Source: CAIVPM01 sp049242865 (GTDB taxonomy: Bacteria; Bacteroidota; Bacteroidia; Chitinophagales; Chitinophagaceae). From it: a DNA stretch of 44,372 bases. Each line of letters begins with the position of its first letter. Position 1 is the first letter of the stretch. The notes beneath the pieces are model-generated. The model was not told where the DNA came from. It was given only the letters and a program-made list of their open reading frames with translations, and searched no databases. The position numbers and the translations under genes were made by a program. The stretch lies in assembly GCA_049242865.1 (NCBI GenBank), contig JBMLOR010000198.1:1-44372 (forward strand), in the 5' to 3' direction. Shown here piece after piece: positions 24,732-32,936 of this stretch.

Positions 24732-25427
24732 ATGAATACAACAGAGAATAGAAAACTGTCAAACATAGAAATTGATTTTTTATACAGTTTTTGTGTAAAA
24801 CATTATGTCAGAGATTATGATGTACAAGTTGAGTTAGTAGATCATTTGACCAACGCAATCGAAGATTTATGGAAACACTCACCTCAACTATCTTTTGAAA
24901 ATGCACTTGATAAAGTTTATCATACTTTTGGATATAAAGGTTTTGCCACAATTGTTGATGAAAAAACTAAAGCCGTACAAGTACAACATAATAATGCTAA
25001 AAGTAAAATATTTTGGAGCTTTTTTACATGGCCAAAGGCAGCTTTAACTTTTATGATTGCAACAATTGTTGTATTGCTACCATGCTATTTTGTACCAAGT
25101 CAGCTTAAAACTTTGATTGCTGTTGTATTAATTACTGCTGTGTTATTGCAACTTTTCTTTATACGGAAATTTCATAAAAATAATAGCAAACAAAAAAAGC
25201 AATTACTGTTAACTTCTAACTTAACTTACACAAGTGATGGGCTAACTTTAATGTACATTTTTTTTCCTTATAACAGGTTGTTTGAAAATGTACCTTTTAA
25301 CAACTTAAGTTTTTATTTATTAAGTGTTATTTTATATGTTTTATGTATCAGTTTTTATATATCTATAACTTATGGAAAAGCTGTACTAGCAAAAGCAAAA
25401 AAAGATTATCCATTAGCTTTTGTTTAA
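24732..25427 (+). CDS. HAAS-domain-like membrane protein (PadR partner)
   Basis: 231-residue membrane protein. Residues 1-85 resemble the helical HAAS signalling domain found with PadR (IEIDFLYSFCVKHYVRDYDV, LVDHLTNAIEDLWKHS, FENALDKVYHTFGYKGFA). Four hydrophobic segments follow (AALTFMIATIVVLLPCYFV, LIAVVLITAVLLQLFF, LTLMYIFFPY, LSFYLLSVILYVLCISFYI). Its role is not established; the HAAS/PadR couple is thought to tune expression of membrane components. It probably shares one transcript with padR. The stop lies only 4 nt from the convergent stop of the heptose kinase gene, and no terminator is visible there. Confidence 0.65.
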   Translation: MNTTENRKLSNIEIDFLYSFCVKHYVRDYDVQVELVDHLTNAIEDLWKHSPQLSFENALDKVYHTFGYKGFATIVDEKTKAVQVQHNNAKSKIFWSFFTWPKAALTFMIATIVVLLPCYFVPSQLKTLIAVVLITAVLLQLFFIRKFHKNNSKQKKQLLLTSNLTYTSDGLTLMYIFFPYNRLFENVPFNNLSFYLLSVILYVLCISFYISITYGKAVLAKAKKDYPLAFV

Positions 25428-25431
25428 AATT

Positions 25432-26418
25432 TTAGGATAGCAATTGCTTACTTTCAGCTAAAAATTTATCGTAATTTATTGCAGCTGTTCCTACTTCTTC
25501 ACAAACCAAACCACCAGCAATGTTGGCCATTTGGGCTGCAAGTTCCATATTTTTTGTTGAGGCATATACAAGAGAAGCTACACTAATAACAGTATCGCCT
25601 GCACCACTAACATCTGCAATAGTTCGTATATGTGTTGGAATAATTTTTTGTTCGCCTTCGGCAGAATAAAAAACGCCTTTTTCTGATAAAGTTATAAATG
25701 AAATTTTATGGTTTAATTGGTGCTTTAGTTGTAAATGTAGTTGATATAAATTTTCGGTATTTACATCATCTAATAAAACGTTTAATCCCTCTTTAATTTC
25801 TTTTAAGTTTGGCTTAAATATGGTTGCGTTTTTGTATGTAAAAAAATTCTTTTTTTTAGGGTCAACTGTTGTAATAATTTTTTGCTGATTACACCATTCG
25901 ATAGTTTGTTCAATGACTTGTTGTGTAAGTACTCCTTTGTTATAATCTTGTAAAATAATTACATCTGGCTTTTCATTTAAAATGTAAGCTTCTATTTTTT
26001 GTAAAAGTTTTTGCTCTGTTTGTGCACTTATATCTTTAATAGTTTCTTCATCTAATCGCAACATTTGCTGATTACGTGCAATTACTCTTGTTTTATTAGT
26101 TGTAGGGCGGTTATCATCAATTACAAGGTAGTTTGAGTTAATGTTATTATCGTTGAAAATATTTAAAAGTTGCGTTGCTGCATCATCATTACCTAATACA
26201 CTTAGTACTGTTGTTTGTGCATTCAATGAAACTAAATTTAAACAAACATTAGCAGCACCTCCTAATCGTAATTCTTTACTTTTTATAGCTACAACAGGTA
26301 CTGGAGCTTCGGGTGAAATTCTCTCTACATTACCCCACCAATATGTATCAAGCATTACATCTCCAACTACACCAACTTTTATACTACTAAAATTATTGAA
26401 TAAATTTTCAAAATTCAT
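25432..26418 (-). CDS. rfaE1: D-glycero-beta-D-manno-heptose-7-phosphate kinase (RfaE/HldA)
   Basis: 328-residue PfkB-family sugar kinase. It has KVGVVGDVMLDTYWWGNVERIS at the start, the family signature LRLGGAANVCLNLVSL, and the catalytic DVSGAGDT (about residue 270) with the base Asp. The sequence matches the kinase half of E. coli HldE, which phosphorylates heptose-7-phosphate to heptose-1,7-bisphosphate for ADP-heptose and LPS core synthesis. The adenylyltransferase half is absent, so a separate partner gene is expected elsewhere. It has its own promoter at 26438-26445, just after the terminator of the upstream lipoprotein gene. Confidence 0.85.
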   Translation of the reverse strand: MNFENLFNNFSSIKVGVVGDVMLDTYWWGNVERISPEAPVPVVAIKSKELRLGGAANVCLNLVSLNAQTTVLSVLGNDDAATQLLNIFNDNNINSNYLVIDDNRPTTNKTRVIARNQQMLRLDEETIKDISAQTEQKLLQKIEAYILNEKPDVIILQDYNKGVLTQQVIEQTIEWCNQQKIITTVDPKKKNFFTYKNATIFKPNLKEIKEGLNVLLDDVNTENLYQLHLQLKHQLNHKISFITLSEKGVFYSAEGEQKIIPTHIRTIADVSGAGDTVISVASLVYASTKNMELAAQMANIAGGLVCEEVGTAAINYDKFLAESKQLLS

Positions 26419-26437
26419 GTTTGCAAATAATGTGTTG

Positions 26438-26445
26438 CAAATGTA
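26438..26445 (-). promoter_or_regulatory. -7 box TACATTTG for the heptose kinase gene
   Basis: On the minus strand TACATTTG matches TAnnTTTG exactly, 19 nt before the ATG at 26418. A second ATTTGC copy lies closer to the start but lacks the TA. Confidence 0.55.
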
Positions 26446-26454
26446 AGGTTTACC

Positions 26455-26496
26455 AAAAAAGGGAAGACCTGCAACATAAATTATATTACAGGTCTT
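26455..26496 (-). terminator. Terminator of the small lipoprotein gene
   Basis: AAGACCTG (26464-26471) pairs with CAGGTCTT (26489-26496); read on the minus strand the hairpin is followed by CCCTTTTTTGG. It lies between the lipoprotein gene and the heptose kinase promoter. Confidence 0.7.
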
Positions 26497-26524
26497 TTAT
26501 CCCAACTTCAACAAAAACAAAGAT

Positions 26525-26983
26525 TTAATTTTGTTGCTTGCCAAGCTTAAAGTTGCTATTATCTATTAGGTTATCAATGAAGTTATACAAATTGTCAGCC
26601 GCTGCAACAGAAGTATTTTCTAACGAACAGTTTATATTTTTTTTGCCATTACGTTTAATTTGTATGGAGCTAGTCATTAAATTTTCTCCAACATCTTCTT
26701 TGTAATTATTTTTTAAAGTATCTAAACGTTGTGTTTCTATAAAATTAAGAATATCATCAATTTGTTGAGTAGTTAGTGTTTTTGTGTAGGATGTTTCTTT
26801 TTTACCAAAAGGTAGTTTTCTTTGTTCAAGTTCTACTTTAATTTTTTTGTTGGCAATGCTATATTTTATGCTCGATGGTGGATTGCTTTTTAATTTGTGT
26901 TCAATTTTTATTTCCAATTTATCATTGGTATTGCAACTTACTAATACACTTGTAGCAATTAATATTAATAGAATGGGTTTCAT
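26525..26983 (-). CDS. Small hypothetical lipoprotein
   Basis: 152-residue predicted lipoprotein with signal MKPILLILIATSVLVSC and lipobox Cys at residue 17. The mature protein is strongly charged (many Lys and Glu) with KTLTTQQIDDILNFIETQRLD and a C-terminal NLYNFIDNLIDN segment. I do not recognise a family. The start at 26983 fits the signal peptide. It lies alone on the minus strand: no partner overlaps it, and a terminator follows. Confidence 0.7.
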   Translation of the reverse strand: MKPILLILIATSVLVSCNTNDKLEIKIEHKLKSNPPSSIKYSIANKKIKVELEQRKLPFGKKETSYTKTLTTQQIDDILNFIETQRLDTLKNNYKEDVGENLMTSSIQIKRNGKKNINCSLENTSVAAADNLYNFIDNLIDNSNFKLGKQQN

Positions 26984-27067
26984 GATTTTTGTTTTTTGCT
27001 TAACCCATTCATTTGTTAATTACATGAATTTTGTGAATGAGTTTGTTGTGATGATCAATTGCTTTTT

Positions 27068-27111
27068 AAATTACCTGTGTAAAAAATATTAGTTTTTTAC
27101 ACAGGTAATTT
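27068..27111 (-). terminator. Long perfect inverted repeat at the end of the PspC operon
   Basis: A 19-bp stem (27068-27086 with 27093-27111, core TTACCTGTGTAAAAAA) with a 6-nt loop lies 4 nt beyond the stop of the PspC gene. There is no U-tract after it on the minus strand, though A/T runs sit within the stem. It may act as a terminator or RNA-stability element. Confidence 0.6.
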
Positions 27112-27115
27112 GTTG

Positions 27116-29437
27116 TTAAATAACAAGTCTGTTTAAATAATTTTCGCTCCCAAATAATTCAAAATTTTTAATATCATTTGCTTCAACTGCAATTGCTTTT
27201 TTAGAAGCATCTATTTTTTGAATTTCAGCTTTGTATTTATATTTTGGGGTAGTATCAATTGTTTTATTTAGTTCTTTTTGTTTTTCTTCTAATTCCAATC
27301 TTTCTTGTTCTAATTTTCTTTTTTTCTCATCAATCTCTTTTTGTAATTGTTCTTTACTTTGTTTAAAATTTTCTAAAGCTTCGTTACTTTCTTCGTCATT
27401 AGAATCATAACTGTATTTGCCATTTTTAAGTTTAACATTTGTTCTAACAATGCCATTATTGGCAGTCATAATATATTCAGTATCAGAGTCATAAACATAA
27501 GCACCATCTTCATTACTACTATAATCCCAATCCCAATCTCTATCATCAAATCCAATATGCACACGATCGCCATGGTATCTTCCAAAGTTTGCTTTGTGCG
27601 ATACGATGAATTTTTTGCCTACAGGAACTGCTATTGTAACAATTACGTGTTGATTTCTAAATTTATCAGTTGTGTTTATGTTAACACCTTTGCTTAGCGT
27701 AAGCACAGTGTCTTTTTGTAATACTTCAAAGTTTATTTTACTAGCTAAGTCATTAGCCTCACTTTTTGAACTGCCTTGTGCTTTACGAGCAAGCTTTACA
27801 TGAAAACTATCGTTAGGGCTTTTTACAATTCTTACCCATATATTTCTTACATAGGCACTATCTTCATCAATGGTAGCAAACGATTCAAAATTAAAAAGAG
27901 AGTTACCGTAGTATTGGTTTAAAGGAGCAGTGTTAACTTCTAGTTTATTTACTAACGGATTGCTCAAATAAATTTCTTCTTCTTGAACATTATTTTTATA
28001 TCTAAAATCTTTTGCAATTAATGTAATAAAGCTAATAAAACAAATCCATCCTAAAGTCCATAAAGCTGCAAAACTCCATCTTATAACATTACTGTTTGAT
28101 TTAGATTTTGTAATTCTACGAATGATGAAAGTAATGATGCCGATTATTGGTACCCAAATAAATAACACTAATGTACCCCAAGCCATTGCATCTTGAACCC
28201 CTGCTTTTATTATATATGCTTTTAATGGTAATAAACCAGTTGAAAGTACACCAAAGCTAAATAACATAGCTACAATTGAAAATACAACACAACCAATAAT
28301 AAAGTAAGCAAATATTTTAAAAATTAAGGTAATTATATAGCCTACACCTCTACTTGCTTTTCTGCTGTTTTGCATAGCTTGTGCACTATAGGTTGCAGCA
28401 TTTTCTTTTGCTGCATAACTCCATTGTTGTGAAGTTTGTTTGATGTTTTCATTTACTTCGGCAGCTTTATTAGAAACTTCTTGACCAAAATTTTCTGCTT
28501 TTCTGCTTATTTCTTGGCTCCAGTTTTCTGCTTTTTTGCCAAAACTTTTTAGGTCGCTTTGAATAGTATCTTTTATGCTATTAAAATCTACTTTTTCACC
28601 TTTCATTTCTAATTTATCGGCACTACTTTTTGCTTCAGGTAAAACCAACCAAAGTATAATATACGCCATTAAAGTACCTGGGCTAAATGAGAATTTTAGA
28701 AAATTAGGATAATCAAATACTCCCCAATGTCCCCATTTAAATACAAATGTAAAAAATGGAATTAAAAATAATGCTCTTGGTATCCAAGCATTTATGCCAA
28801 AATAATGTGCTAATCCACTTGCAACACCAGCTATTATTTTATCGTCCCCATCTCTAAAAAGTCTTTTTCTTCTACTACCTATTACTTGTGTTGCACTACT
28901 TGGTACAGCTACCCAAATTATAATGTATGGTAAAAAACCAATACCAAAACTAAATAATAGAATTAAAGCTATAATTCTTACAACTAAAGGATCTAATCCA
29001 AAGTAATTAGCCAAACCGCTACAAACACCTCCTAGAATTTTGCTATTTTCATCTCTATACAGTTTTTTGGGTTCATTACTATTGCTGTAGTAATTATTTG
29101 ATTCGGTATAAGATGATTTTTGTTCTTGATAGTTAGTTGAATTACCACCCAATTGACTTTGAACATTAATTTCTTCAGCTTCAAAATCTTCTGGGCGTCC
29201 CATGCTATCAATGATTCTGTTAATATCATCATCACTAATACAGCTATTGCCTTTTTTTAAAGTTTCAGCAAATAATTCACCAATTCTTCCTTCAATATCA
29301 TTGATAATTTCTTCTTTGCCATCTTCATTTGCAAAAAACTTAGTAAGGCTATCAATGTATTTTTTTAATATGTCGTAGGCATTTTCTTCAATAGGAATTA
29401 CTCTGCCTTGAAAATTTATGTTTATTACCTTTTTCAT
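27116..29437 (-). CDS. Double-PspC-domain envelope protein
   Basis: 773-residue membrane protein. Residues 1-90 form a small N-terminal domain (KKVININFQGRVIPIEENAY, IINDIEGRIGELFAETL, SMGRPEDFEAEE) like that in other PadR-linked PspC proteins. Two PspC domains follow (KLYRDENSKILGGVCSGLA and LFRDGDDKIIAGVASGLAHY), each with its own helices, then two further membrane helices, a beta-rich outer or periplasmic domain, and a coiled coil (about 690-730, QLQKEIDEKKRKLEQERLEL). PspC domains sense envelope stress and membrane condition. The ATG at 29437 is used; an upstream extension runs into the padR gene, so it is not real. It is 23 nt after padR. Confidence 0.85.
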   Translation of the reverse strand: MKKVININFQGRVIPIEENAYDILKKYIDSLTKFFANEDGKEEIINDIEGRIGELFAETLKKGNSCISDDDINRIIDSMGRPEDFEAEEINVQSQLGGNSTNYQEQKSSYTESNNYYSNSNEPKKLYRDENSKILGGVCSGLANYFGLDPLVVRIIALILLFSFGIGFLPYIIIWVAVPSSATQVIGSRRKRLFRDGDDKIIAGVASGLAHYFGINAWIPRALFLIPFFTFVFKWGHWGVFDYPNFLKFSFSPGTLMAYIILWLVLPEAKSSADKLEMKGEKVDFNSIKDTIQSDLKSFGKKAENWSQEISRKAENFGQEVSNKAAEVNENIKQTSQQWSYAAKENAATYSAQAMQNSRKASRGVGYIITLIFKIFAYFIIGCVVFSIVAMLFSFGVLSTGLLPLKAYIIKAGVQDAMAWGTLVLFIWVPIIGIITFIIRRITKSKSNSNVIRWSFAALWTLGWICFISFITLIAKDFRYKNNVQEEEIYLSNPLVNKLEVNTAPLNQYYGNSLFNFESFATIDEDSAYVRNIWVRIVKSPNDSFHVKLARKAQGSSKSEANDLASKINFEVLQKDTVLTLSKGVNINTTDKFRNQHVIVTIAVPVGKKFIVSHKANFGRYHGDRVHIGFDDRDWDWDYSSNEDGAYVYDSDTEYIMTANNGIVRTNVKLKNGKYSYDSNDEESNEALENFKQSKEQLQKEIDEKKRKLEQERLELEEKQKELNKTIDTTPKYKYKAEIQKIDASKKAIAVEANDIKNFELFGSENYLNRLVI

Positions 29438-29460
29438 GATAATTGTGTTTTGTGTTGTTG

Positions 29461-29811
29461 TTAAAGTTGAGTGTTTACAGAGCTTTCTTCGTTGGTAATT
29501 GCATGTACTGCATCGGCTAGTTCTTTCCAAGTTTTTTCTAGCTCATCATAAAATGCCAAACCTTGTTCAGTCATTACAAAATATTTTCTTGGTGGTCCAC
29601 TATTACTTTCAACCCATCTATACGTAAGTAGTCCAGCATTTTTTAAACGAGTTAGTAAGGGATATAATGTACCTTCTAAAATGTGGAGCTTTGCATCTTT
29701 CATTTTTTCAACAATATCACTAGGGTATACTTCCCCTTTTTTTATAACACTGAGAATGCAAAATTCTAAAACCCCTTTTCGCATCTGACTTTGTGTATTT
29801 TGGATATCCAT
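29461..29811 (-). CDS. PadR-family regulator of the PspC operon
   Basis: 116-residue winged-helix repressor. Family marks are QMRKGVLEFCILSVIKKGEVY, the recognition helix HILEGTLYPLLTRLKNAGLL and the wing SNSGPPRKYFVMTEQGL. PadR regulators paired with PspC proteins are common in Bacteroidota. It starts 28 nt after the second small paralogue and has no -7 box of its own that I can find, so it is probably transcribed from the promoter at 30291, together with the two tiny genes and pspC. Confidence 0.88.
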   Translation of the reverse strand: MDIQNTQSQMRKGVLEFCILSVIKKGEVYPSDIVEKMKDAKLHILEGTLYPLLTRLKNAGLLTYRWVESNSGPPRKYFVMTEQGLAFYDELEKTWKELADAVHAITNEESSVNTQL

Positions 29812-29838
29812 TTTAAAAAATTTTAAACGTGATAAATT

Positions 29839-30009
29839 TTAGTAAATGCTTAGAGCTTTTCTGTTTCTAAGTGAACTTGCAGTTCTGGTTTGGTTAAGCA
29901 TATACCACAAACCAGCATTACTAAAAGCTAATTTTTTTGGAGCTTGTACTTCTTCTACTATTTTATTAGTAGTTGCTTTGAAGTTGTTGTTTTTTGATAA
30001 AGTGTTCAT
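29839..30009 (-). CDS. 56-residue protein, paralogue of the next small gene
   Basis: A frame of 56 codons: starts MNTLSKNNNFKATT, contains LAFSNAGLWYMLNQ and ends RNRKALSIY. It shares with the 54-residue neighbour the N-terminal MNTL(S/T)KNN, an internal FSxAxLW, and the basic SxRxRxxLSIY end. A 31-nt identical leader (29998-30028 against 30213-30243) covers each start codon. No membrane helix or signal peptide is evident. The conserved ends, with a variable middle, are the mark of a real gene pair. Function unknown; position ahead of padR-pspC suggests it belongs to that operon, 28 nt before the padR start. Confidence 0.68.
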   Translation of the reverse strand: MNTLSKNNNFKATTNKIVEEVQAPKKLAFSNAGLWYMLNQTRTASSLRNRKALSIY

Positions 30010-30028
30010 GATTTTTTGATTTTGTTTT
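29998..30028. repeat. 31-nt leader repeat, copy 1
   Basis: Identical to 30213-30243. It spans the last bases before the start codon and the first four codons of the small gene (read on the minus strand), giving an A-rich leader ending in ATCATG. Evidence of tandem duplication of a leader-plus-gene unit. Confidence 0.8.
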
Positions 30029-30059
30029 GATTTTTTGATTTTGATTCTTTTAAAGCCTA

Positions 30060-30224
30060 CTAGTAAATTGATAAGCTCATTCTTTTACGAGAAGTAAACG
30101 TTTTAGCCATTTTTTGAATTTGCCAAAGATTAGCAGCACTAAATATTGGTTTGTTTACTAATGTAGTGTTATCAACTAAATTGTTTACTACGTTGTTGAT
30201 GTTGTTTTTTGTTAAAGTGTTCAT
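30060..30224 (-). CDS. 54-residue protein, first of a tandem paralogous pair
   Basis: 54 codons: starts MNTLTKNNINNVVNN, contains KPIFSAANLWQIQKM and ends RKRMSLSIY. It parallels the next gene in both ends (MNTLxKNN, FSxAxLW, LSIY), with only low similarity in the middle, so selection has kept the ends. It is the first gene after the promoter at 30291-30298, with an A-rich leader of about 60 nt. Asn-rich N-terminus, basic C-terminus, no cysteine, no signal peptide. Unrecognised; could be a small membrane- or PspC-associated peptide, a regulator, or a modified peptide precursor. Confidence 0.68.
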   Translation of the reverse strand: MNTLTKNNINNVVNNLVDNTTLVNKPIFSAANLWQIQKMAKTFTSRKRMSLSIY

Positions 30225-30243
30225 GATTTTTTGATTTTGTTTT
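30213..30243. repeat. 31-nt leader repeat, copy 2
   Basis: Same sequence as 29998-30028, at the start of the first small gene. Beyond 30243 the two copies diverge. Confidence 0.8.
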
Positions 30244-30290
30244 TGTTATTTTTTGATGTTGTTTTAAATCCTTTTTTTGATTTGTTGATA

Positions 30291-30324
30291 CAAAGATATA
30301 GTTGAAAAGAGGTACTATGCAAAA
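30291..30324 (-). promoter_or_regulatory. Strong promoter of the small-protein/padR/pspC operon
   Basis: On the minus strand, GCATAGTACC follows a TTTTG -33 element (30319-30324), and 21 nt later comes an exact -7 box TATCTTTG (30291-30298). This is one of the two best -33/-7 pairs in the window; transcription would start near 30284 and read through both small genes into padR. Confidence 0.7.
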
Positions 30325-30754
30325 CATAATACTCGGCTAATTTTAGTAATGAGCTTTAAAATGTATTGTATAAATAGCTGAAAGCTTTATCTGTAAAGTG
30401 TTTTAGGTGCTTGTGGGGTAAAAATAAATTTTTAGCACAATTTGATGAACGGTAAAATAGCGTGATGAAAATTTTGAAAAAATGGAGCTTATATGAAAAT
30501 TGCTCTTATTTGCAAGTTTGCGAAATTGCTTTTTTAGGCAATTTTGGGAGTAAATTATGGCCTAATTAGTATAACTCTATTGAATATTCTTATATAATTT
30601 TAACAAGATTGAGAAAAATTGATGATGAATAAAAGGCTGTAAAAGAAATTTTCATTAATCTTTTTAAAATAAAATCCTCCTTAAAAATTTGCATAAGTTT
30701 CTGTATATCAATGCTTTATTGCTATGATTAAGTAAAATATACCATGAGTTTTTA
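30325..30754. other. Non-coding AT-rich stretch between the PspC operon and the AlkB-like gene
   Basis: About 430 bases with no convincing gene. A 34-codon frame (30465-30569, +) exists but has no promoter, no conservation mark and no neighbour support. Apart from the promoter at its left end and a weak AGTAAAA/TTTTACT pairing near the alkB stop (30731-30756), I see nothing in it. Confidence 0.5.
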
Positions 30755-31795
30755 CTAGAGTAGGCCAAGTTTTGCCATTTGTTTATGCATTACTTTAAAC
30801 CATAAAGGTGGGAAAAGGCTTAAAATCATCATGCCAGGATATCCTGTTGGCATTTGTGGAGCATTTTGGTGGTGCTGTAAAATTTGATATTTTCTGCTAG
30901 CTAAATAATGATGGTCGCTGTGTCTACTCAATTCAAAGAGCATCATTCTTCCTAAAACATGATTGCTGTTCCAACTATGATGAGGCATTGCTCTTTCGTA
31001 GTTACCATTATCGTTTAGTTTTCTCGATAAACCATAATGTTCAATATAATTAACAGTTTCAAGTAATAAAATTCCTATCAACGCTGCACATAAAAAGTAT
31101 ATAGTAATTAGGCCGCCAAAAGCTAAGTAAATTACTAGTACAAGTAAAAATTGAAGCAGATGGGCTTGTATCATTTCATTAAATAATGAAAACTTTGGTT
31201 TTTTATTTTTTATACAATCATTATTGGCAATTTTCCATGCACTTAAATAACTGTACACTATTGTTCTATAATAAAAAGAGTAAATTGGTTCTCCAAGTTT
31301 AGCACTACTTGGGTCGTTAGGAGTAGCAACATGTTTATGATGCCCTTTGTTGTGTTCTATAAAAAAATGCATGTACAACGAAGTAGAAAGTAACAATTTT
31401 GCCATAGTTTGTTCTACTGCATTATTTCTATGGCCTAGTTCGTGCCCTACATTTATTCCAAAAGTTCCACAAAGTAAACCCATAGTAAGTATACGAGCTA
31501 CAATATCGCTGTTCGATAAAGTAACATCTTGCATGCTATGTAAAAAGAAAAATAAAGTAGGTAATTGTAATAGCACAATTAAGTACAAAACATAGTCGTA
31601 CCAAGGATTTTGTTTTGCTAAATCTTCTTCAGCTTTTTCAAGATTTTTTAAGTTTGGAGGAATAATTAGTTCTAAACATGGAATTAAAATCCACGCATAT
31701 AATAAAGTAAAATAACAAACAAAACCTGTACTTGTAAACGCAATAAATGCAAGTATATAAAAAGATACAGCAGAAATATATTTAAGAAATCCCAT
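30755..31795 (-). CDS. AlkB-like alkane 1-monooxygenase / membrane fatty-acid hydroxylase
   Basis: 346-residue integral membrane di-iron enzyme. The histidine boxes are complete: HELGH (about residue 119), HNKGHHKH (about 149), a NYIEHYG box (about 250) and HSDHH (about 292), in a framework of about six helices. The family hydroxylates terminal methyl groups of alkanes or related chains with O2 and rubredoxin. No rubredoxin or ferredoxin reductase gene is next to it, so a non-hydrocarbon substrate, such as a lipid, is possible in this phylum. It is divergent from accD across a 137-nt gap, with no good promoter on its side. Confidence 0.8.
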   Translation of the reverse strand: MGFLKYISAVSFYILAFIAFTSTGFVCYFTLLYAWILIPCLELIIPPNLKNLEKAEEDLAKQNPWYDYVLYLIVLLQLPTLFFFLHSMQDVTLSNSDIVARILTMGLLCGTFGINVGHELGHRNNAVEQTMAKLLLSTSLYMHFFIEHNKGHHKHVATPNDPSSAKLGEPIYSFYYRTIVYSYLSAWKIANNDCIKNKKPKFSLFNEMIQAHLLQFLLVLVIYLAFGGLITIYFLCAALIGILLLETVNYIEHYGLSRKLNDNGNYERAMPHHSWNSNHVLGRMMLFELSRHSDHHYLASRKYQILQHHQNAPQMPTGYPGMMILSLFPPLWFKVMHKQMAKLGLL

Positions 31796-31879
31796 AAAAA
31801 TAATTTAATAATGTTTTGTAATCTTAAACCATTTAAAGCGAGTAATTTAATTCTAAAATGGGTATAATATTACACAAAA

Positions 31880-31909
31880 TTGGCATTTAAATCCATTTCC
31901 ATAGATTTG
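31880..31909 (+). promoter_or_regulatory. accD promoter (TTG - 19 nt - TAGATTTG)
   Basis: A -33 TTG at 31880-31882 and an exact -7 box TAGATTTG at 31902-31909 are separated by 19 nt, the expected spacing. The ATG at 31933 follows 23 nt later. Confidence 0.7.
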
Positions 31910-31932
31910 CCAACCCCTAATTTATTTTATTT

Positions 31933-32853
31933 ATGAAAAAAGAATTAGAAGATGTTGAAGTTACGCTAACTGGCGATAATACACAAAGTGTTGCTAACGA
32001 GGTAAAACCAAAATGGTATAATCGTAATCGTAAAGGAATTACAACTTCTACTGCTGATAAAAAAGAAACGCCCGAAGGCTTATGGGCCAAATGCCCATCT
32101 TGCAATTATATTTCTACAACATCTGAGCTTAAGGAAGCCTTGTATGTTTGCCCAAAATGTAATCATCATCACAGAATTGGTAGTCAAGAATATTTCGATA
32201 TAATTTTTGGAGAAAATAATTATACAACACTATTTGATAATATTAAAAGTGTAGATTATTTAAAATTTACCGATTTAAAAAGTTATCAAAAAAGGCTCGA
32301 TGATATTCATGCAAAAACTGATTTAAAAGATAGTATGAGAGTAGCTGTAGGTAAAGCAGGTACTCAAGAAATGGTGATTGCTTGTATGGATTTTGAATTT
32401 ATTGGTGGCAGTTTAGGAAGTGTGATGGGCGAAAAATTTGCACGTGCTGTTGATTATTGTATTGAGCATAAATTGCCCTATATAGTAATAAGTAAAAGTG
32501 GTGGAGCTAGGATGATGGAAAGTGCATTTAGCCTGATGCAATTGGCAAAAACTAGTGGTAAATTATCGCAACTTAGCGATGCAGGATTGCCCTACATAAG
32601 TATATTAACAGATCCAACTTTTGGTGGTATTTCTGCAAGTTTTGGAATGTTGGGTGATCTTAACATTGCTGAACCAGGAGCATTAATTGGTTTTGCTGGT
32701 CCAAGGGTTATTAAAGAAACAATTAAAAAAGATTTGCCCGAAGGTTTCCAACGCAGTGAATTTTTATTAGAACATGGATTTTTAGACTTTATAATTGATA
32801 GAAAAACAATGTCTTCGAAACTAGAGCAATTAATAATTTTATTTAAAGGATAG
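31933..32853 (+). CDS. accD: Acetyl-CoA carboxylase carboxyltransferase subunit beta
   Basis: 306-residue AccD. An N-terminal Cys4 zinc ribbon (CPSC at 54-57, VCPKC about 73) is followed by the carboxyltransferase core with MDFEFIGGSLGSVMGEK, the acyl-CoA site SGGARMMESAFSLMQ, TDPTFGGISASF, and LPEGFQRSEFLLEHGFLD near the end. With AccA it transfers carboxyl from biotin to acetyl-CoA in fatty-acid synthesis. It lacks nothing of the family, and the N-terminal ~40 residues before the zinc ribbon are a low-complexity extension. Its promoter is clear; accA is not adjacent, as often in this phylum. Confidence 0.93.
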   Translation: MKKELEDVEVTLTGDNTQSVANEVKPKWYNRNRKGITTSTADKKETPEGLWAKCPSCNYISTTSELKEALYVCPKCNHHHRIGSQEYFDIIFGENNYTTLFDNIKSVDYLKFTDLKSYQKRLDDIHAKTDLKDSMRVAVGKAGTQEMVIACMDFEFIGGSLGSVMGEKFARAVDYCIEHKLPYIVISKSGGARMMESAFSLMQLAKTSGKLSQLSDAGLPYISILTDPTFGGISASFGMLGDLNIAEPGALIGFAGPRVIKETIKKDLPEGFQRSEFLLEHGFLDFIIDRKTMSSKLEQLIILFKG

Positions 32854-32936
32854 TTTTTTGGTTTATGAGTTGTTTTAAATCTTAATCTAGCTTTAAACAA
32901 ATATTAATTTCTAAATCTTCAATATTTCATCCTTAA

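Noticed and set aside
29438..29530. N-terminal extension of the PspC protein
   Set aside because: The extra 31 residues overlap the 3' end of padR and are Cys/Thr-rich. The ATG at 29437 starts the conserved KKVININFQGR.
29998..30243. CRISPR or satellite array from the repeated TTGATTTTG/TTTTGATT tracts
   Set aside because: There are only two copies of a 31-nt unit, each joined to a gene start, and no regular spacers.
30465..30569. 34-codon plus-strand frame (MKILKKWSLYENCSYL...)
   Set aside because: No promoter, no paralogue, no compatible neighbour. A frame of this length is expected by chance in AT-rich DNA.
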